Source: Polyangiaceae bacterium (lineage in GTDB: Bacteria > Myxococcota_A > Polyangia > Polyangiales > Polyangiaceae). Taken from it: a stretch of 64,000 nt of DNA. The stretch covers positions 186,001 to 250,000 of the forward strand of contig JADJYE010000005.1 of assembly GCA_016719945.1 (NCBI GenBank). Reading direction: 5' to 3'. How positions within the stretch are numbered: position 1 is the stretch's first letter; each line of letters opens with the position of its first letter. Positions 53,994 through 63,013 of this stretch are shown piece by piece. Below the pieces are notes generated by a model, which did not search any database, was not told the origin of the DNA, and was given only the letters and a program-made list of their open reading frames with translations. The translations under genes were made by a program, and so were the position numbers.

Positions 53994-54806
53994 CTACGCG
54001 CGCCGGGCCGCCGCGGCTTCACGGGTGCCCAGCAGGCGATCCCATACCGTGAGCGCCTCGGCGAAGTGCGTGTCGGCGTTCGCGTGGTGGCGGTTGTGGT
54101 GCGTCGACGTGTTGATCGACAGCGGGCGCAAGAGCGTCTCGAGCCCGCGCCAGGCGACGCCGCAGTGCAGGTAGAGGTTGAGCAGCACGAAGCCCACCAC
54201 GAGCGTGAGGTAGACCGGGCCGTAGTGGGGCGCCTCGGGGAGGGCGACGAGCAGCACCGGCCAGAACGTGAGCAGCGACTCGACGGGGCCGACCGCGAAG
54301 CCTGCCAGCGGCGTCGGGTCGCGGTAGACGTGGTGACCGCGGTGGAAGCCGAAGAGCAGGCGCGTGTGGAGCAGCCTGTGCTTCCAATACAGCCACGCGT
54401 CGAGCACGAGCAGGCCGCCCAGGTTCTGCAGGACCAGCGCGACCGGGCCGCCCGCCTCCTCGACCGTCCACACCAGGCCGGTCGGCTGCCCGGCGTTCAT
54501 CCGCGCGAGCGGCCACGCGAACAGGCAAGCCGCGACCCACGCGGCGAGCGCCGTGTCGCGCGCTCCCCGGCCGACCAGCGCCGAGCCCCGCCGAGCGCCC
54601 TGCAGCCGCCCGACCTGCCGCTCGGAGACCCAAGTCACCACCGCGGCGCCGCCAAGCACCGGCGTCGCGATGATCGCGAAGCTCTCGACGAGCGCGCCGT
54701 ACCACGCGCGCCAGCCTTGGCTCGCGAACAGACCCGCTGCGGTGAGCCCGATGACGACAGCCGCGTCTACACCGACGACGACCCTGGGCGGGAGCGTGCG
54801 TATCAT
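53994..54806 (-). CDS. Fatty acid hydroxylase/sterol desaturase-family membrane enzyme
   Basis: 270 residues from ATG 54806 with a strong GGAGGAGGGG upstream. Several membrane helices and the di-iron His clusters: HRLLH (H-x3-H), HRGHH (H-x2-HH), HCGVAW, and HHNRHHANADTHF. This is the sterol desaturase/fatty acid hydroxylase superfamily; the substrate may be a lipid, sterol or carotenoid. A palindromic operator lies 36 nt before the start and a TetR gene is divergent, so expression is probably repressor-controlled. Confidence 0.9.
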   Translation of the reverse strand: MIRTLPPRVVVGVDAAVVIGLTAAGLFASQGWRAWYGALVESFAIIATPVLGGAAVVTWVSERQVGRLQGARRGSALVGRGARDTALAAWVAACLFAWPLARMNAGQPTGLVWTVEEAGGPVALVLQNLGGLLVLDAWLYWKHRLLHTRLLFGFHRGHHVYRDPTPLAGFAVGPVESLLTFWPVLLVALPEAPHYGPVYLTLVVGFVLLNLYLHCGVAWRGLETLLRPLSINTSTHHNRHHANADTHFAEALTVWDRLLGTREAAAARRA

Positions 54807-54841
54807 TCGACCCCTCCTCCTTGAACAGTGCGACCTAAGAA

Positions 54842-54858
54842 CGTTACACACTGTAACG
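54842..54858. promoter_or_regulatory. Probable TetR operator between desaturase and tetR
   Basis: CGTTACA and TGTAACG form a perfect 7-bp inverted repeat with a 3-nt centre (CAC), a typical TetR-family operator. It lies 36 bp upstream of the desaturase start and 147 bp upstream of tetR, where it would overlap a desaturase promoter. Confidence 0.72.
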
Positions 54859-54943
54859 AACGCGCGACGCGCAGCGCAAGGGTGCGCTGCGAGCGCCGGA
54901 GGATCCGCTCAGCGACGCGGTCGAGGACGCACCAGGGGGCACG

Positions 54944-54965
54944 ATGACCGTCATATGACGGTCAT
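54944..54965. promoter_or_regulatory. Perfect palindrome of two ATGAC-boxes upstream of tetR
   Basis: ATGACCGTCAT (54944-54954) is followed at once by ATGACGGTCAT (54955-54965), together a perfect 22-bp palindrome, 39 bp before the tetR start. The same box occurs three times at 44344-44409, in direct orientation. Confidence 0.6.
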
Positions 54966-55004
54966 CCCCCCCGCCTCCGCATCGCTCTAGGATCGCGGTC
55001 CGTC

Positions 55005-55658
55005 ATGGCGAAACGCCCCGCCCCAAAGCCGAAGCGCCCCGTCGGGCTTGCGCGGCCCTCGGCCGAGCTCCGGCGCCGCGAGCTCGTCGGGCACGCCAAC
55101 CGCATCTTGAACCAGCACGGGCTCGAGGCGCTGCACGTGACCGCGCTCGCCCAGAGCGCCGGCGTCTCGCGGCCGCTCGTCTACCGTGTCTTCCCCACGC
55201 GGCAGGCGCTGTTCCGGGCGGTGCTCGAGGACTTCGCGGCCGACGTGGGCGAGCGCTTTCAGCGTGCGCTGGTGCGCGCGTTGCCGGGCACGGCCGAGTC
55301 CATCACACGCGCGTTCATCGACGCGAGCTGCGACGCGATCGAGGCCAAAGGCGCGGTGCTCTGGGCGCTGCTCGATCCGCGCGGCGTCTCCCCCGAGCTC
55401 AGCCACATCTCGAGGGAGATCCTCGCGCGGCTGCTGGACCCCTGGAACGATCGGCTCGCCGAGTTCCTGCAGGTGCCGGCTCCCCGCGCCACGAACCTCC
55501 TGGGCATCATCGTCGCCGCGGGTCGAGCTGCGCTCGCAGGCTGGCTCGACGGGACGCTCTCGCGCGACGAGGCCGCGCGCGACGCGACCGACGCCGTCAC
55601 GGGGCTCATGACCGCGTTCGCCGTGAGCGCTGCGAAGCGCGGAGGCCGTGCGCCGTGA
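55005..55658 (+). CDS. TetR-family transcriptional repressor
   Basis: 217 residues. An N-terminal HTH (about 38-58) contains LHVTALAQSAGVSRPLVYRV followed by FPTRQALFRAV, the TetR signature. The C-terminal ligand domain is helical (about 75-210). It is divergent from the fatty acid hydroxylase gene, with a perfect operator between. The ligand is unknown, but a lipid or acyl-CoA effector is plausible because of the neighbour. Confidence 0.9.
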   Translation: MAKRPAPKPKRPVGLARPSAELRRRELVGHANRILNQHGLEALHVTALAQSAGVSRPLVYRVFPTRQALFRAVLEDFAADVGERFQRALVRALPGTAESITRAFIDASCDAIEAKGAVLWALLDPRGVSPELSHISREILARLLDPWNDRLAEFLQVPAPRATNLLGIIVAAGRAALAGWLDGTLSRDEAARDATDAVTGLMTAFAVSAAKRGGRAP

Positions 55659-55703
55659 GCTGTCTCGCCTCGGCGCGGCCGGCTGGCCGGCCCGGCCTCG
55701 GGC

Positions 55704-56886
55704 TCACCCCCCCTCGGGTCGCGAAGGCCGCGCCTCCAGCGCCTGCTGGATCGCACGCGAGAGCTGATCCAACGTCGCGGGCTTGGTGAGCTGAACCGTC
55801 GCCCCTTCGAAGTCCTCCGGCGAGCCCGCTGAACGCGATGATCGGGAGACCGGGGTAGAGGGACCGCAGCTCGGCCAGCGTCGCGGACGCAGGCTGACCG
55901 GGCATCGAGCGATCGAGGACGACGACGTCGGCGGGCTCGGCCTTCGCCATTCGAACCCCCTCTTCGCCGGAGCTCGCGCCGAAGGCGCGGTAGCCGAGGT
56001 GCTCGAGCAGCGCGATCGTGGAGCGAAGCACGAAGGGCTCGTCGTCGATCACCAGCACCCTCACGACCGCACCGGCCGCCGGAGGCGTCGATTCGTGCAG
56101 GTCCGCCGCGCCGCAGCGCCTCGACGGCAGGGTGAGCACGAAGGTGGTGCCCACGCTCGGGCTGGACTCACACGTCAGGTAGCCCCCCTGTGCCTTCGCG
56201 GCCGCCCAGGCGGTCGGTAGCCCGAGGCCCGTGCCCCGACCGACCGGCTTGGTCGTGAAGAACGGCTCGAAGATCCGCTGCCGTGTTGCCTCGTCCATCC
56301 CCGCGCCGCGGTCTGCGACGCGGAGCTCGACGTACTCCCCCTGCGCGTCGTCGTGGGCGGCGCGCGCCGCGGCCTCGGGCAGCGCGTTCGCGCTGACCAC
56401 CACCGTGCGGCGTGGGCTCTCGAGCTTCTCCACCGCGTCACGCGCGTTGACGAGCAGATTGACGAGCGCCTGCTCGGTGCGGGCGCCGTCGACCAGCACC
56501 TCGCTCGCGGCGCGGAGATCGCCGAGCTCGACGTGGACGAGCTGCCCAAAGGTTCGCACGCACAGCTCGGTGGCGCGGCGCACCACGGTCTCGAGCGGCT
56601 CCTGAACCCGGTGTGGGTCGGCGCTGCGGCGCGAGAAGAACATGAGGTCCTTCACGAGGTCGGCGGCGCGAGAGGCCGACTGCAGCGCCTGCTCGAAGAG
56701 ATCCACGTCGGCCTCGACCCGCTGCTTCGCCAGCTCCAGGACCGGCACGATCGCCGCCAACATGTTGTTGAAGTTGTGCGCGATCCCCGCGGAGAGCTGC
56801 CCGAGCGCCTCCAGCTTCTGCGTCTGCCGCACCTGCTCCTCGAGGCGGGCCACCTTGGCTGTCAGGTCGTCGTCGTTCGTCGCCAT
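55704..56886 (-). pseudogene. Hybrid sensor histidine kinase with receiver domain, frameshifted near its 3' end
   Basis: From ATG 56886 the chain has a short coiled coil, a HisKA helix with phospho-acceptor His37 in GIAHNFNN, and HATPase motifs NLLVNARDAVEK (N box), DRGAGMD (G1), FFTTKPVGRGTGLGL (G2). A receiver domain follows with VIDDEP, phospho-Asp in VVVLDRSMPG and AFSG. One extra base near 55817-55818 then breaks the frame; removing it restores EDFEGATVQLTKPATLDQLS with the conserved receiver Lys, ending at 55704. The corrected length is about 393 residues (region 3n+1). It may be a sequencing error. There is no membrane helix, so it is a cytoplasmic kinase. Confidence 0.82.
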
Positions 56887-56976
56887 GAAGTCGAGCGGCC
56901 GCGCGGAGCCGCAGGGAGACCGCATCCTACGCTACCTTGAGGGGAAGCCACGCCCCCGAGGGCGTAGACTGGGCCC

Positions 56977-58218
56977 GTGCGCTACATCGCGTCGGCCTTC
57001 GGCTCCGCGGGAGACTTTCTGCCGACGCTCGCCGTCGCGCGAGCTCTGGCGAGGGACGGACACGAGGTCTCCTTCGTCACCAACCCGTTCCACGAGCACA
57101 CAGTCCGCGCCGCAGGGCTCGACTACCGAGCCGCGGGCGAGCACGTCCACCTCTATCGGATGATCGCCGCCGACCCGGGCCTGTTGACCTCACCGCGCGT
57201 CGTTCAGGTGATGGCGGAAGATCTGGCGAGGCCTCACTTCGCGGTGACCTATCAGCTGGTCAGCCAGATGCTGCGAGCCGAGCGCGTCGACGCGGTGATC
57301 GGCAGCAACCTGGCGTTCGGGCTGCATTGGGCAGCGATCGCCCGCGGCGTGCCCTCGGTGATGATCGCGGCCACTCCGCTCCACTGGCTCACGCGCCACG
57401 CCCCCGTGCAGTTCCTCGACTTCGAGCTGCCCGCGTCGCTCTTGCCCACCGTGATGGGCGCCACGCGCTCGATCGGCATCGCCCTCCTCGATCACGCGCT
57501 CCGCTCGGTCGCGCGCACGGCCGGAGCGACCACCATCGACCCGTCCTACAGCGCGGTCGAAGCCAAGGTCGCGCTCCACGCAGGCATGTGGCCGGCCTTG
57601 ATGCGCCCGCCTTCCAGAGGCGACCTCCCCAACATGCGAGCCTGCGGCTTCGTCCGCGCCGGTCACCTCGGCACGAGCGCCCCCGACCTCTCGCCGGACC
57701 TCGATGCGTTCCTCGCCGCGGGGGAGCCACCGGTCGTCATCGCGCTCGGCTCGATCTTCTCCCTGAGCTCCGACGCCCTCGTGGCCGACGCGGCCGACGC
57801 CTGCGCCGACCTCGGCCGGCGCTGCGTCCTCGTCGGGCCCGCCCCTCGCGAGCGGGCGCTGCCGGAGGGCACCTGCGTCGTGCCCTACGCCACGTACCAC
57901 GAGCTCTTCCCTCGCGCCGCGGCGATCGTCACGCACGGCGGCGCCGGCACGACCGGCGAGGCGCTCAAGAGCGGTCGACCCGCGGTCGTCCTCCCGCTCG
58001 CGTTCGACCAGTTCGGCATCTCGTGGCAGGTCGAGCGCCTGGGCGCCGGCGTGCGCGTGCCGAAGCGAGGACGCTCCCGGGAGGGCATCGCGAGCGCGCT
58101 GAGCCGCGCGCTGACAGACGAAGCTGTCGCGACGCGCGCCAGTCACATCGCCGCCGAGCTCCGCGCCGAGCCCGACGGCGCAGACCTCACCGCGAGGCTC
58201 ATCACGGAGCTCAGGTAG
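56977..58218 (+). CDS. GT1-family (UGT/macrolide-type) glycosyltransferase
   Basis: 413 residues from a GTG. N-terminal Rossmann region with ASAFGSAGDFLPTLAVARAL, then a C-terminal nucleotide-sugar domain with ATYHELFPRAAAIVTHGGAG (about 302-322), TTGEALKSGRPAVVLPLAFDQ, as in UGT and erythromycin-type GTs. It probably glycosylates a lipid or natural product. It stands between the kinase gene (divergent) and the T6SS adaptor gene (convergent). Confidence 0.85.
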   Translation: MRYIASAFGSAGDFLPTLAVARALARDGHEVSFVTNPFHEHTVRAAGLDYRAAGEHVHLYRMIAADPGLLTSPRVVQVMAEDLARPHFAVTYQLVSQMLRAERVDAVIGSNLAFGLHWAAIARGVPSVMIAATPLHWLTRHAPVQFLDFELPASLLPTVMGATRSIGIALLDHALRSVARTAGATTIDPSYSAVEAKVALHAGMWPALMRPPSRGDLPNMRACGFVRAGHLGTSAPDLSPDLDAFLAAGEPPVVIALGSIFSLSSDALVADAADACADLGRRCVLVGPAPRERALPEGTCVVPYATYHELFPRAAAIVTHGGAGTTGEALKSGRPAVVLPLAFDQFGISWQVERLGAGVRVPKRGRSREGIASALSRALTDEAVATRASHIAAELRAEPDGADLTARLITELR

Positions 58219-58224
58219 CCCGCA

Positions 58225-58653
58225 TCACCGCAGCTTGAGGGACTGCAGCGTGCTCTGCATCCACTCGTCGCAAGCCGTGGCGTGCGAGAGGCGACAGGCG
58301 CCCTGGTACACCATCCACGTCGCGTCGAGCACGCAGTGAAACTCGTGAACGAAGCGCGGCCCGCGCTCCTTGTCGACGAAGGTCAGGCGGGCCTCTACGC
58401 CGCTCACGTCGGGGTACGCGCACTCGGTCGACGACACCAGCTGGAACCCTCGAAGGGATCGCTTGCGCTCGGCGAGGCTCGACTCGACGGCGGCCGCCAA
58501 GCTCTGGCTCGGCTGCAGCCGCACGCGCTCGATCGTGAGCTCGATCTCCACCCCGGCCTCGGTGACGACCTGCAGGAAGTGCCGCGTGAGATCGACCAGG
58601 CCGCGCACGTCCGCCAGCTCCAGCATCGCTTCATTGCAGTAGTAAGGAATCAT
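58225..58653 (-). CDS. DUF1795/Eag-like T6SS adaptor
   Basis: 142 residues, the usual length of EagR/EagT-type chaperones. It begins MIPYYCNEAMLELADVRGLV and has SLAAAVESSLAERKRSLRGF and EARLTFVDKERGPRFVHEF strands, resembling DUF1795 proteins that load membrane-bound effectors onto VgrG. Its ATG overlaps the ATPase stop (ATGA), giving translational coupling. No Rhs/PAAR effector is in the window, so it may serve the M23-like cargo or a trans effector. The family assignment is from pattern only. Confidence 0.6.
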   Translation of the reverse strand: MIPYYCNEAMLELADVRGLVDLTRHFLQVVTEAGVEIELTIERVRLQPSQSLAAAVESSLAERKRSLRGFQLVSSTECAYPDVSGVEARLTFVDKERGPRFVHEFHCVLDATWMVYQGACRLSHATACDEWMQSTLQSLKLR

Positions 58654-60536
58654 CGCTGACCTCGGTTGGAAGCGGCGTCGCGATCGAGCTGAACGACGCC
58701 ACCGTCGAAGCTGGTGGCGAACGCTCGCGCCGAGGTCGCCATGATCAGCTGGTTGTCCGCGCCCAGCGCCGACAGGCCAGCGAGCGCGCGCACGGGATCG
58801 ATGCCGTGCAGCTCGGGCCGGTCGACCAATACGATCGACCCCGACAAGCCGACCAGGGTCGCCGTCGCCGCGAACATGACGGCGTCCGCCTCGCTGGCCG
58901 ACAGCTCACGGAGGCTGTCCAGCGCGCGGCCGCGCGACGAGAGCACGTGACGGCGCACGTCATAAGCGCAGCTCGGCGAGAAGCGCTCGAGGATGGCGGC
59001 GAAGCGCGCCGCCTTGTCTGGCGCGTCCGGCAGCTCGAAGAGGAAGGCCGGAACCCACGAGAACTTGCGGGGGCTCGGGCTGGAGCGAAGGAAAACCTGC
59101 CCCTCCTCGTCGAGAGAAGCCTCGCCACCGCCGATGTCGAGGCGGCGCCGCTCCGCGAAGTACTCGAATTTGGGCGTCTCGTCGTCGTGACCATAGCGCT
59201 CCAGCAGGAAGCCCATGCGCGAGTCGACCTCGTCCTCCTCCTCCTCGGTGAAGATGACCTCGGTCGACACGACGGGGCTCGAGGCGCCGATCAGGGTCTG
59301 CTCCTCCGCCGTCAGCTGCCACGCGAGGATGGCCCTGCTCGTCTGATTGCCAGGCCGAATGAAGTCCGTCGGCTCGAACACCCGTTCATTGGGGGCGAGC
59401 ATCTCTCGCGCCGCGACGATGAGCTCGAGCAGCCGAGTCTTCCCGGTGCCCGAGCCACCCATGATCAGGACGCGGTCATGGGCCACTTCGGGACCCTTGG
59501 CGAAGCTGTAGACCCCGCTCTCGACCCCGAGCACGTCGATCGCTTCGACGCTGAGCAGCTTCATGAAGGCCTCCTGCAGAGCGCGCCGCGGAGGCTTCGG
59601 GTCCTCGCTCTGGCCGAGGAAGACGCGCTGCGAGCGGTCCACCGCGGCGGAGAGGGAGTCGACGCTCGTCGCCACGATCCATTGGTTTCCCTCTCCGAGG
59701 CCCGCGAGGCCGTGGACCCAGGAGGCGAGGCGATCGGGTGGTACGTACAGCTCTGGGCGATCGAGCAGCACGATCGAGTGGTTCAACCCGATCATGACGG
59801 CGGTCGCGGCGATCAACGCGGCGTCGGCCTCGGAGCTGGAGAGCTCGGCGTAGCGGACGCCGATGCGGTCGCGGTGCTTGAAGCAAGCGGTCGGGTCGCC
59901 CCCCCGCGTGGCGGGGGTATACCGGATGGTGGGCGAGAGCAGCTCGAGCCTGTCGGCGAAGGCGCGACTTTGTGCAGGGTCGGTCCGCAGCTGAGCCAAA
60001 AAGCGCGGCACGAAGCTGTACTTTTGCGGGTCCCTCGAGCAGCGCATCAAGGACTGCTCCGGCGCGCCGAGCCCATCTTCGCGCGCGCCCCAGGCGCGCT
60101 GACGGTCCTCGGGGAAGTACTCGCGCTTACCGTGCGCCGGGTCGTGGTCATAACGTGAGAGCCGCCTAGCGACGGCCCGATCGACCTCGGAGGTCGTGCC
60201 GCTCGCCGAGAAGTGCACGACGGTCCGCGCAGTGGAAGACGCCGGCGCCGACCCGCTGGCGCTCGGCGCCTCCCCCTCCCCCAGCCAGAGGTCGAGCTCG
60301 ACGCGCGCGCCGCGCGTCGGGTCGGCGTACCAATCCGCGGCGCGGACGATGCCCTGATAGGGGCCGACCGTCTCGAGGACGGCCAGCATCAGCTCACACA
60401 GGCGCGTCTTGCCCGAAGCAGGCGGTCCCGAGATGACGATCAGATCGTGGGGCCGACCGGTGGCGGCCGACACGAAGTCACGGTCCAGATCGGGGAGCGA
60501 GGCCACCCCGCGAATCGCCAGACGGGACACTTTCAT
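58650..60536 (-). CDS. Tandem ABC-type ATPase in the VgrG operon
   Basis: 628 residues made of two similar ABC-type ATPase halves. Half 1: Walker A GPPASGKT (37-44), signature ELSSSEADA (231-239), Walker B SIVLLDRPE (254-262). Half 2: Walker A GGSGTGKT (360-367), signature ELSASEADA (544-552), Walker B SIVLVDRPE (567-575). Matching segments between halves (REYFPEDRQ/FEYFAERRR, KYSFVPRFL/KFSWVPAFL, QWIVATS/QLIMATS) show an internal duplication. A Glu follows Asp-Arg-Pro in each Walker B. No membrane helix. It resembles AAA_21/SMC-like ATPases; its role in T6SS assembly or effector handling is unknown. It is 6 bp after vgrG1. Confidence 0.78.
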   Translation of the reverse strand: MKVSRLAIRGVASLPDLDRDFVSAATGRPHDLIVISGPPASGKTRLCELMLAVLETVGPYQGIVRAADWYADPTRGARVELDLWLGEGEAPSASGSAPASSTARTVVHFSASGTTSEVDRAVARRLSRYDHDPAHGKREYFPEDRQRAWGAREDGLGAPEQSLMRCSRDPQKYSFVPRFLAQLRTDPAQSRAFADRLELLSPTIRYTPATRGGDPTACFKHRDRIGVRYAELSSSEADAALIAATAVMIGLNHSIVLLDRPELYVPPDRLASWVHGLAGLGEGNQWIVATSVDSLSAAVDRSQRVFLGQSEDPKPPRRALQEAFMKLLSVEAIDVLGVESGVYSFAKGPEVAHDRVLIMGGSGTGKTRLLELIVAAREMLAPNERVFEPTDFIRPGNQTSRAILAWQLTAEEQTLIGASSPVVSTEVIFTEEEEDEVDSRMGFLLERYGHDDETPKFEYFAERRRLDIGGGEASLDEEGQVFLRSSPSPRKFSWVPAFLFELPDAPDKAARFAAILERFSPSCAYDVRRHVLSSRGRALDSLRELSASEADAVMFAATATLVGLSGSIVLVDRPELHGIDPVRALAGLSALGADNQLIMATSARAFATSFDGGVVQLDRDAASNRGQR

Positions 60537-60542
60537 CGCAGA

Positions 60543-62423
60543 TCAGTGCTCATCGATCAGGATCTTGTTCGCCTTGAGGACGATGGTGTCCTTGTCCATG
60601 TAGATGAACGAGTTGCCGACCGAAAGGCTGGTGTTCTCGTCGCCGACGATGGAGTGCGTCTTGGCGTGGGACAGCATGTTACCGAGCGTCTTGAGCAGGC
60701 GCTCCTTGCCGACGATCGACACCAGGTTATCGACGACCTGAGCGAGCTTGTCCTTCCCTACCGACTCGCGCTGGTTGCCGGCGACCCGCTCCTCGTCGTC
60801 GTTCTCGATCGACATCCGGCGGTCGTGGCCGACGGAGAGCTCCTTGTCGTTGTTCACCCGCGAGTACATGTCCTTCTCGGCGCGGCCCTCGACTAGCTCG
60901 CTGCCGGCGGTGTCGACGAAGCGCAGCAGGTTGAAGCCGCCGGTCTCGGGGACGCTCTTGCTGCGAAACCCGCTCTCGTTCTTGGCGGCGGGCAGCGCGA
61001 ACGGCGGTCGGCGCAGGTTGGTGAAGATGCGGCCGACGATCACCGGCTCCTCCGGGTTGCCGCCGAGGAAGCTGACGAGCACCTCCTGGCCGATGCGCGG
61101 CAGGTTGACCATACCGAAGCCTTCGCCGGCCCACGGCTGATTGACCGGGATCCAGCAGGAGGAAAGCTCGTCCATCTTGCCATAGCGATCCCAGTGGAAC
61201 TGGACGCGCACCCGGCCGAACTCGTCGCAGTGGATGGTCTCGCCCTCGGGGCCGACGACGGTCGCGCACTCGACGCCAGAGATGTTGGGGCGGGGGGTGG
61301 TCCGCTCGGGCCGGTAGGAGACCTCACCGTTCACGGCCTCCGCCGAGACACGGACCTCCGACTCGGACTCGCCCAAGATGGTCACCTTGGTGAGCAGGAG
61401 CTTCTTGAACTTGTCGGCGATCGGGTGGTTCGACAGCGAGAGGACCGCGCCGGCGCGCAGCTCGAGGCAGTTGGAGCGGAACGAGAAGCGCTGCGAGCGA
61501 GCGACGCGCACCGCCGCGTCGCGCTCGGCGATCAGCCGGCTCTCGTCGAGATCGGTCCGGGTGCGGCCACGATCGTCGGCGGTCGGCGTCTCCTTCGCGC
61601 CCACGGTGCCGAACTTGAACGCGCCAGGCGTGTACACGAACGACTCGAGGCGCGACTCTAGCGGGTGCTGGCCGGTGATGGCCGCGGCCAAGAGCGGCTG
61701 GTTCGGCAGGCGGGGATCGTGATCGGCGAAGGTGGTGCGGCCCTGGCGCACGCGGCGCTGGGCGCGCAGGCCCGTCGCGTAGAGCTGGCCTGCCGTGGGC
61801 TCATTGACGTGCGCGAGCGGCGTCGCCCTGGGCGCCACGGCCTCGGGCGCGTCGCGCAGCACCACCGTCGTGCCGCCCTCGCGCTGCTCGAGCACGAAGC
61901 TGATGCCCGCGTCCTCCAGGAGGCGGCTCACGAACGCGAAGTCCGTCTCCTGATATTGCACGCGGTACTTCCGCGGCTTGTAGCTGTCGGTGCACTTCGA
62001 CTCGTGCGCTAGCCCCCACTCCTCGAACATCGCGAGCACGACCTGCAGGTCGGTCATCTGCTGGAAGACGCGGCAGTTGGTGCGCTGGGTGAGCAGCCAC
62101 AGGGCCGGCGCCAGGCGAACGCGATACGTCGACAGGCCGCTGTCTTCTGCGGTGACCTGCTCGATGTTGGCGACGATGCCGTTCCAGCTGGGCGAAGGGG
62201 TGTCGGCCAGCAGGCTCGTGTTGAGGCCGATGGTGAAGCTGGCTCGCGCGCCGATCGTCTGCTCGAAGTCGACGGCAGGGTTCTCGCAGCGGACCAATAG
62301 CTCGATCGAGAACAGGGTGTTCACCCCCTCCTCCACCGCGAACTCTCGGACATCGAACGCGTCGCCCGAGTCGACCTGAAGCTCCAGGTTCTGGGGACGA
62401 GACGGCAGGCTCAGGGTGGTCAT
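60543..62423 (-). CDS. Type VI secretion VgrG spike protein 1
   Basis: 626 residues from ATG 62423. N-terminal gp27-like region (about 1-380) including FAFVSRLLEDAGISFVLEQR, a gp5 OB-fold with HCDEFGRVRVQFHWDRYGK, then WIPVNQPWAGEGFGMVNLPR, IGQEVLVSFLGGNPEEPVI and VGRIFTN, the VgrG signature, and a C-terminal beta-helix with repeated V.K......V...........G. motifs. VgrG trimers form the T6SS spike tip and carry effectors. Its middle is almost identical to vgrG2, diverging only in the C-terminal tail. Confidence 0.93.
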   Translation of the reverse strand: MTTLSLPSRPQNLELQVDSGDAFDVREFAVEEGVNTLFSIELLVRCENPAVDFEQTIGARASFTIGLNTSLLADTPSPSWNGIVANIEQVTAEDSGLSTYRVRLAPALWLLTQRTNCRVFQQMTDLQVVLAMFEEWGLAHESKCTDSYKPRKYRVQYQETDFAFVSRLLEDAGISFVLEQREGGTTVVLRDAPEAVAPRATPLAHVNEPTAGQLYATGLRAQRRVRQGRTTFADHDPRLPNQPLLAAAITGQHPLESRLESFVYTPGAFKFGTVGAKETPTADDRGRTRTDLDESRLIAERDAAVRVARSQRFSFRSNCLELRAGAVLSLSNHPIADKFKKLLLTKVTILGESESEVRVSAEAVNGEVSYRPERTTPRPNISGVECATVVGPEGETIHCDEFGRVRVQFHWDRYGKMDELSSCWIPVNQPWAGEGFGMVNLPRIGQEVLVSFLGGNPEEPVIVGRIFTNLRRPPFALPAAKNESGFRSKSVPETGGFNLLRFVDTAGSELVEGRAEKDMYSRVNNDKELSVGHDRRMSIENDDEERVAGNQRESVGKDKLAQVVDNLVSIVGKERLLKTLGNMLSHAKTHSIVGDENTSLSVGNSFIYMDKDTIVLKANKILIDEH

Positions 62424-62490
62424 GGGGATAGCTCCAGGCAATCGGTGGCGCGAGGGCGGAGAGAGGCCGTGGTCGTAACAGGGCCAAAGA

Positions 62491-62985
62491 CTAGGGCAGG
62501 TTCTTGACCCACTCGTCGAGGTGCGGGGCAGGGTCCATCACGTCCTTGCGGCGCATGTAGGGGCCCTTGTTGCTCCTGAGCGGCGTGTGGTCGCTGCCCT
62601 TCGCGTACATCTCGAGGTGCAGCATGTGGCCGCGCGGCCCGGAGGCCTTGTAGCCGTTCATCAGCCCCACCTTGCAGATCGGCTGACCCTTCTTGACCTT
62701 GTGTCCGCGCTTCGCGCCCTTCGTGCTGCCCTTCTGGATCTCGCCATAACGGATCAAGTACGGGCCATGCTGGTAGGTCACGTAGTAGGTGCCCAGGTAG
62801 AACAGCGTCTCCTCATGCACCAACACTCCGTCATGGACGGCGTAGATCGTCTCGTACGCCGGCTTGATCAGGTCGCAGCCGCCGTGCTTTCGACCCTTGG
62901 ATCGGGGCGCACCAAAGTATCGCGAGCCCCCGCGCCAGCTGGCTTCCGGCGGCGTCTTGAACGGGAAGCACCAATCTGAGCTCAT
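62491..62985 (-). CDS. M23/LytM-like protein, putative VgrG-linked effector
   Basis: 164 residues located between two vgrG genes. The LytM fold is suggested by RKHGGCDLIKPAYETIYAVH (zinc ligands His34 and Asp38), DGVLVHEE, YYVTYQHGPYLIRYGEI, GQPICKVG and HMLHLEMY (zinc His123). The catalytic His positions of canonical M23 (the YxHL and first His of HxH) look replaced by Glu82 and Met121, so activity is uncertain. Known T6SS cargo includes peptidoglycan endopeptidases, so a cell-wall effector role is inferred. No immunity gene identified nearby. It starts 28 bp after vgrG2. Confidence 0.65.
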   Translation of the reverse strand: MSSDWCFPFKTPPEASWRGGSRYFGAPRSKGRKHGGCDLIKPAYETIYAVHDGVLVHEETLFYLGTYYVTYQHGPYLIRYGEIQKGSTKGAKRGHKVKKGQPICKVGLMNGYKASGPRGHMLHLEMYAKGSDHTPLRSNKGPYMRRKDVMDPAPHLDEWVKNLP

Positions 62986-63013
62986 AACGCTTCCATGTCG
63001 TTGAGGGTTGAGG

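Noticed and set aside
54807..55004. Small RNA or rho-independent terminator in the tetR intergenic region
   Set aside because: Only the operator-like palindromes were seen; no stem followed by a T run.
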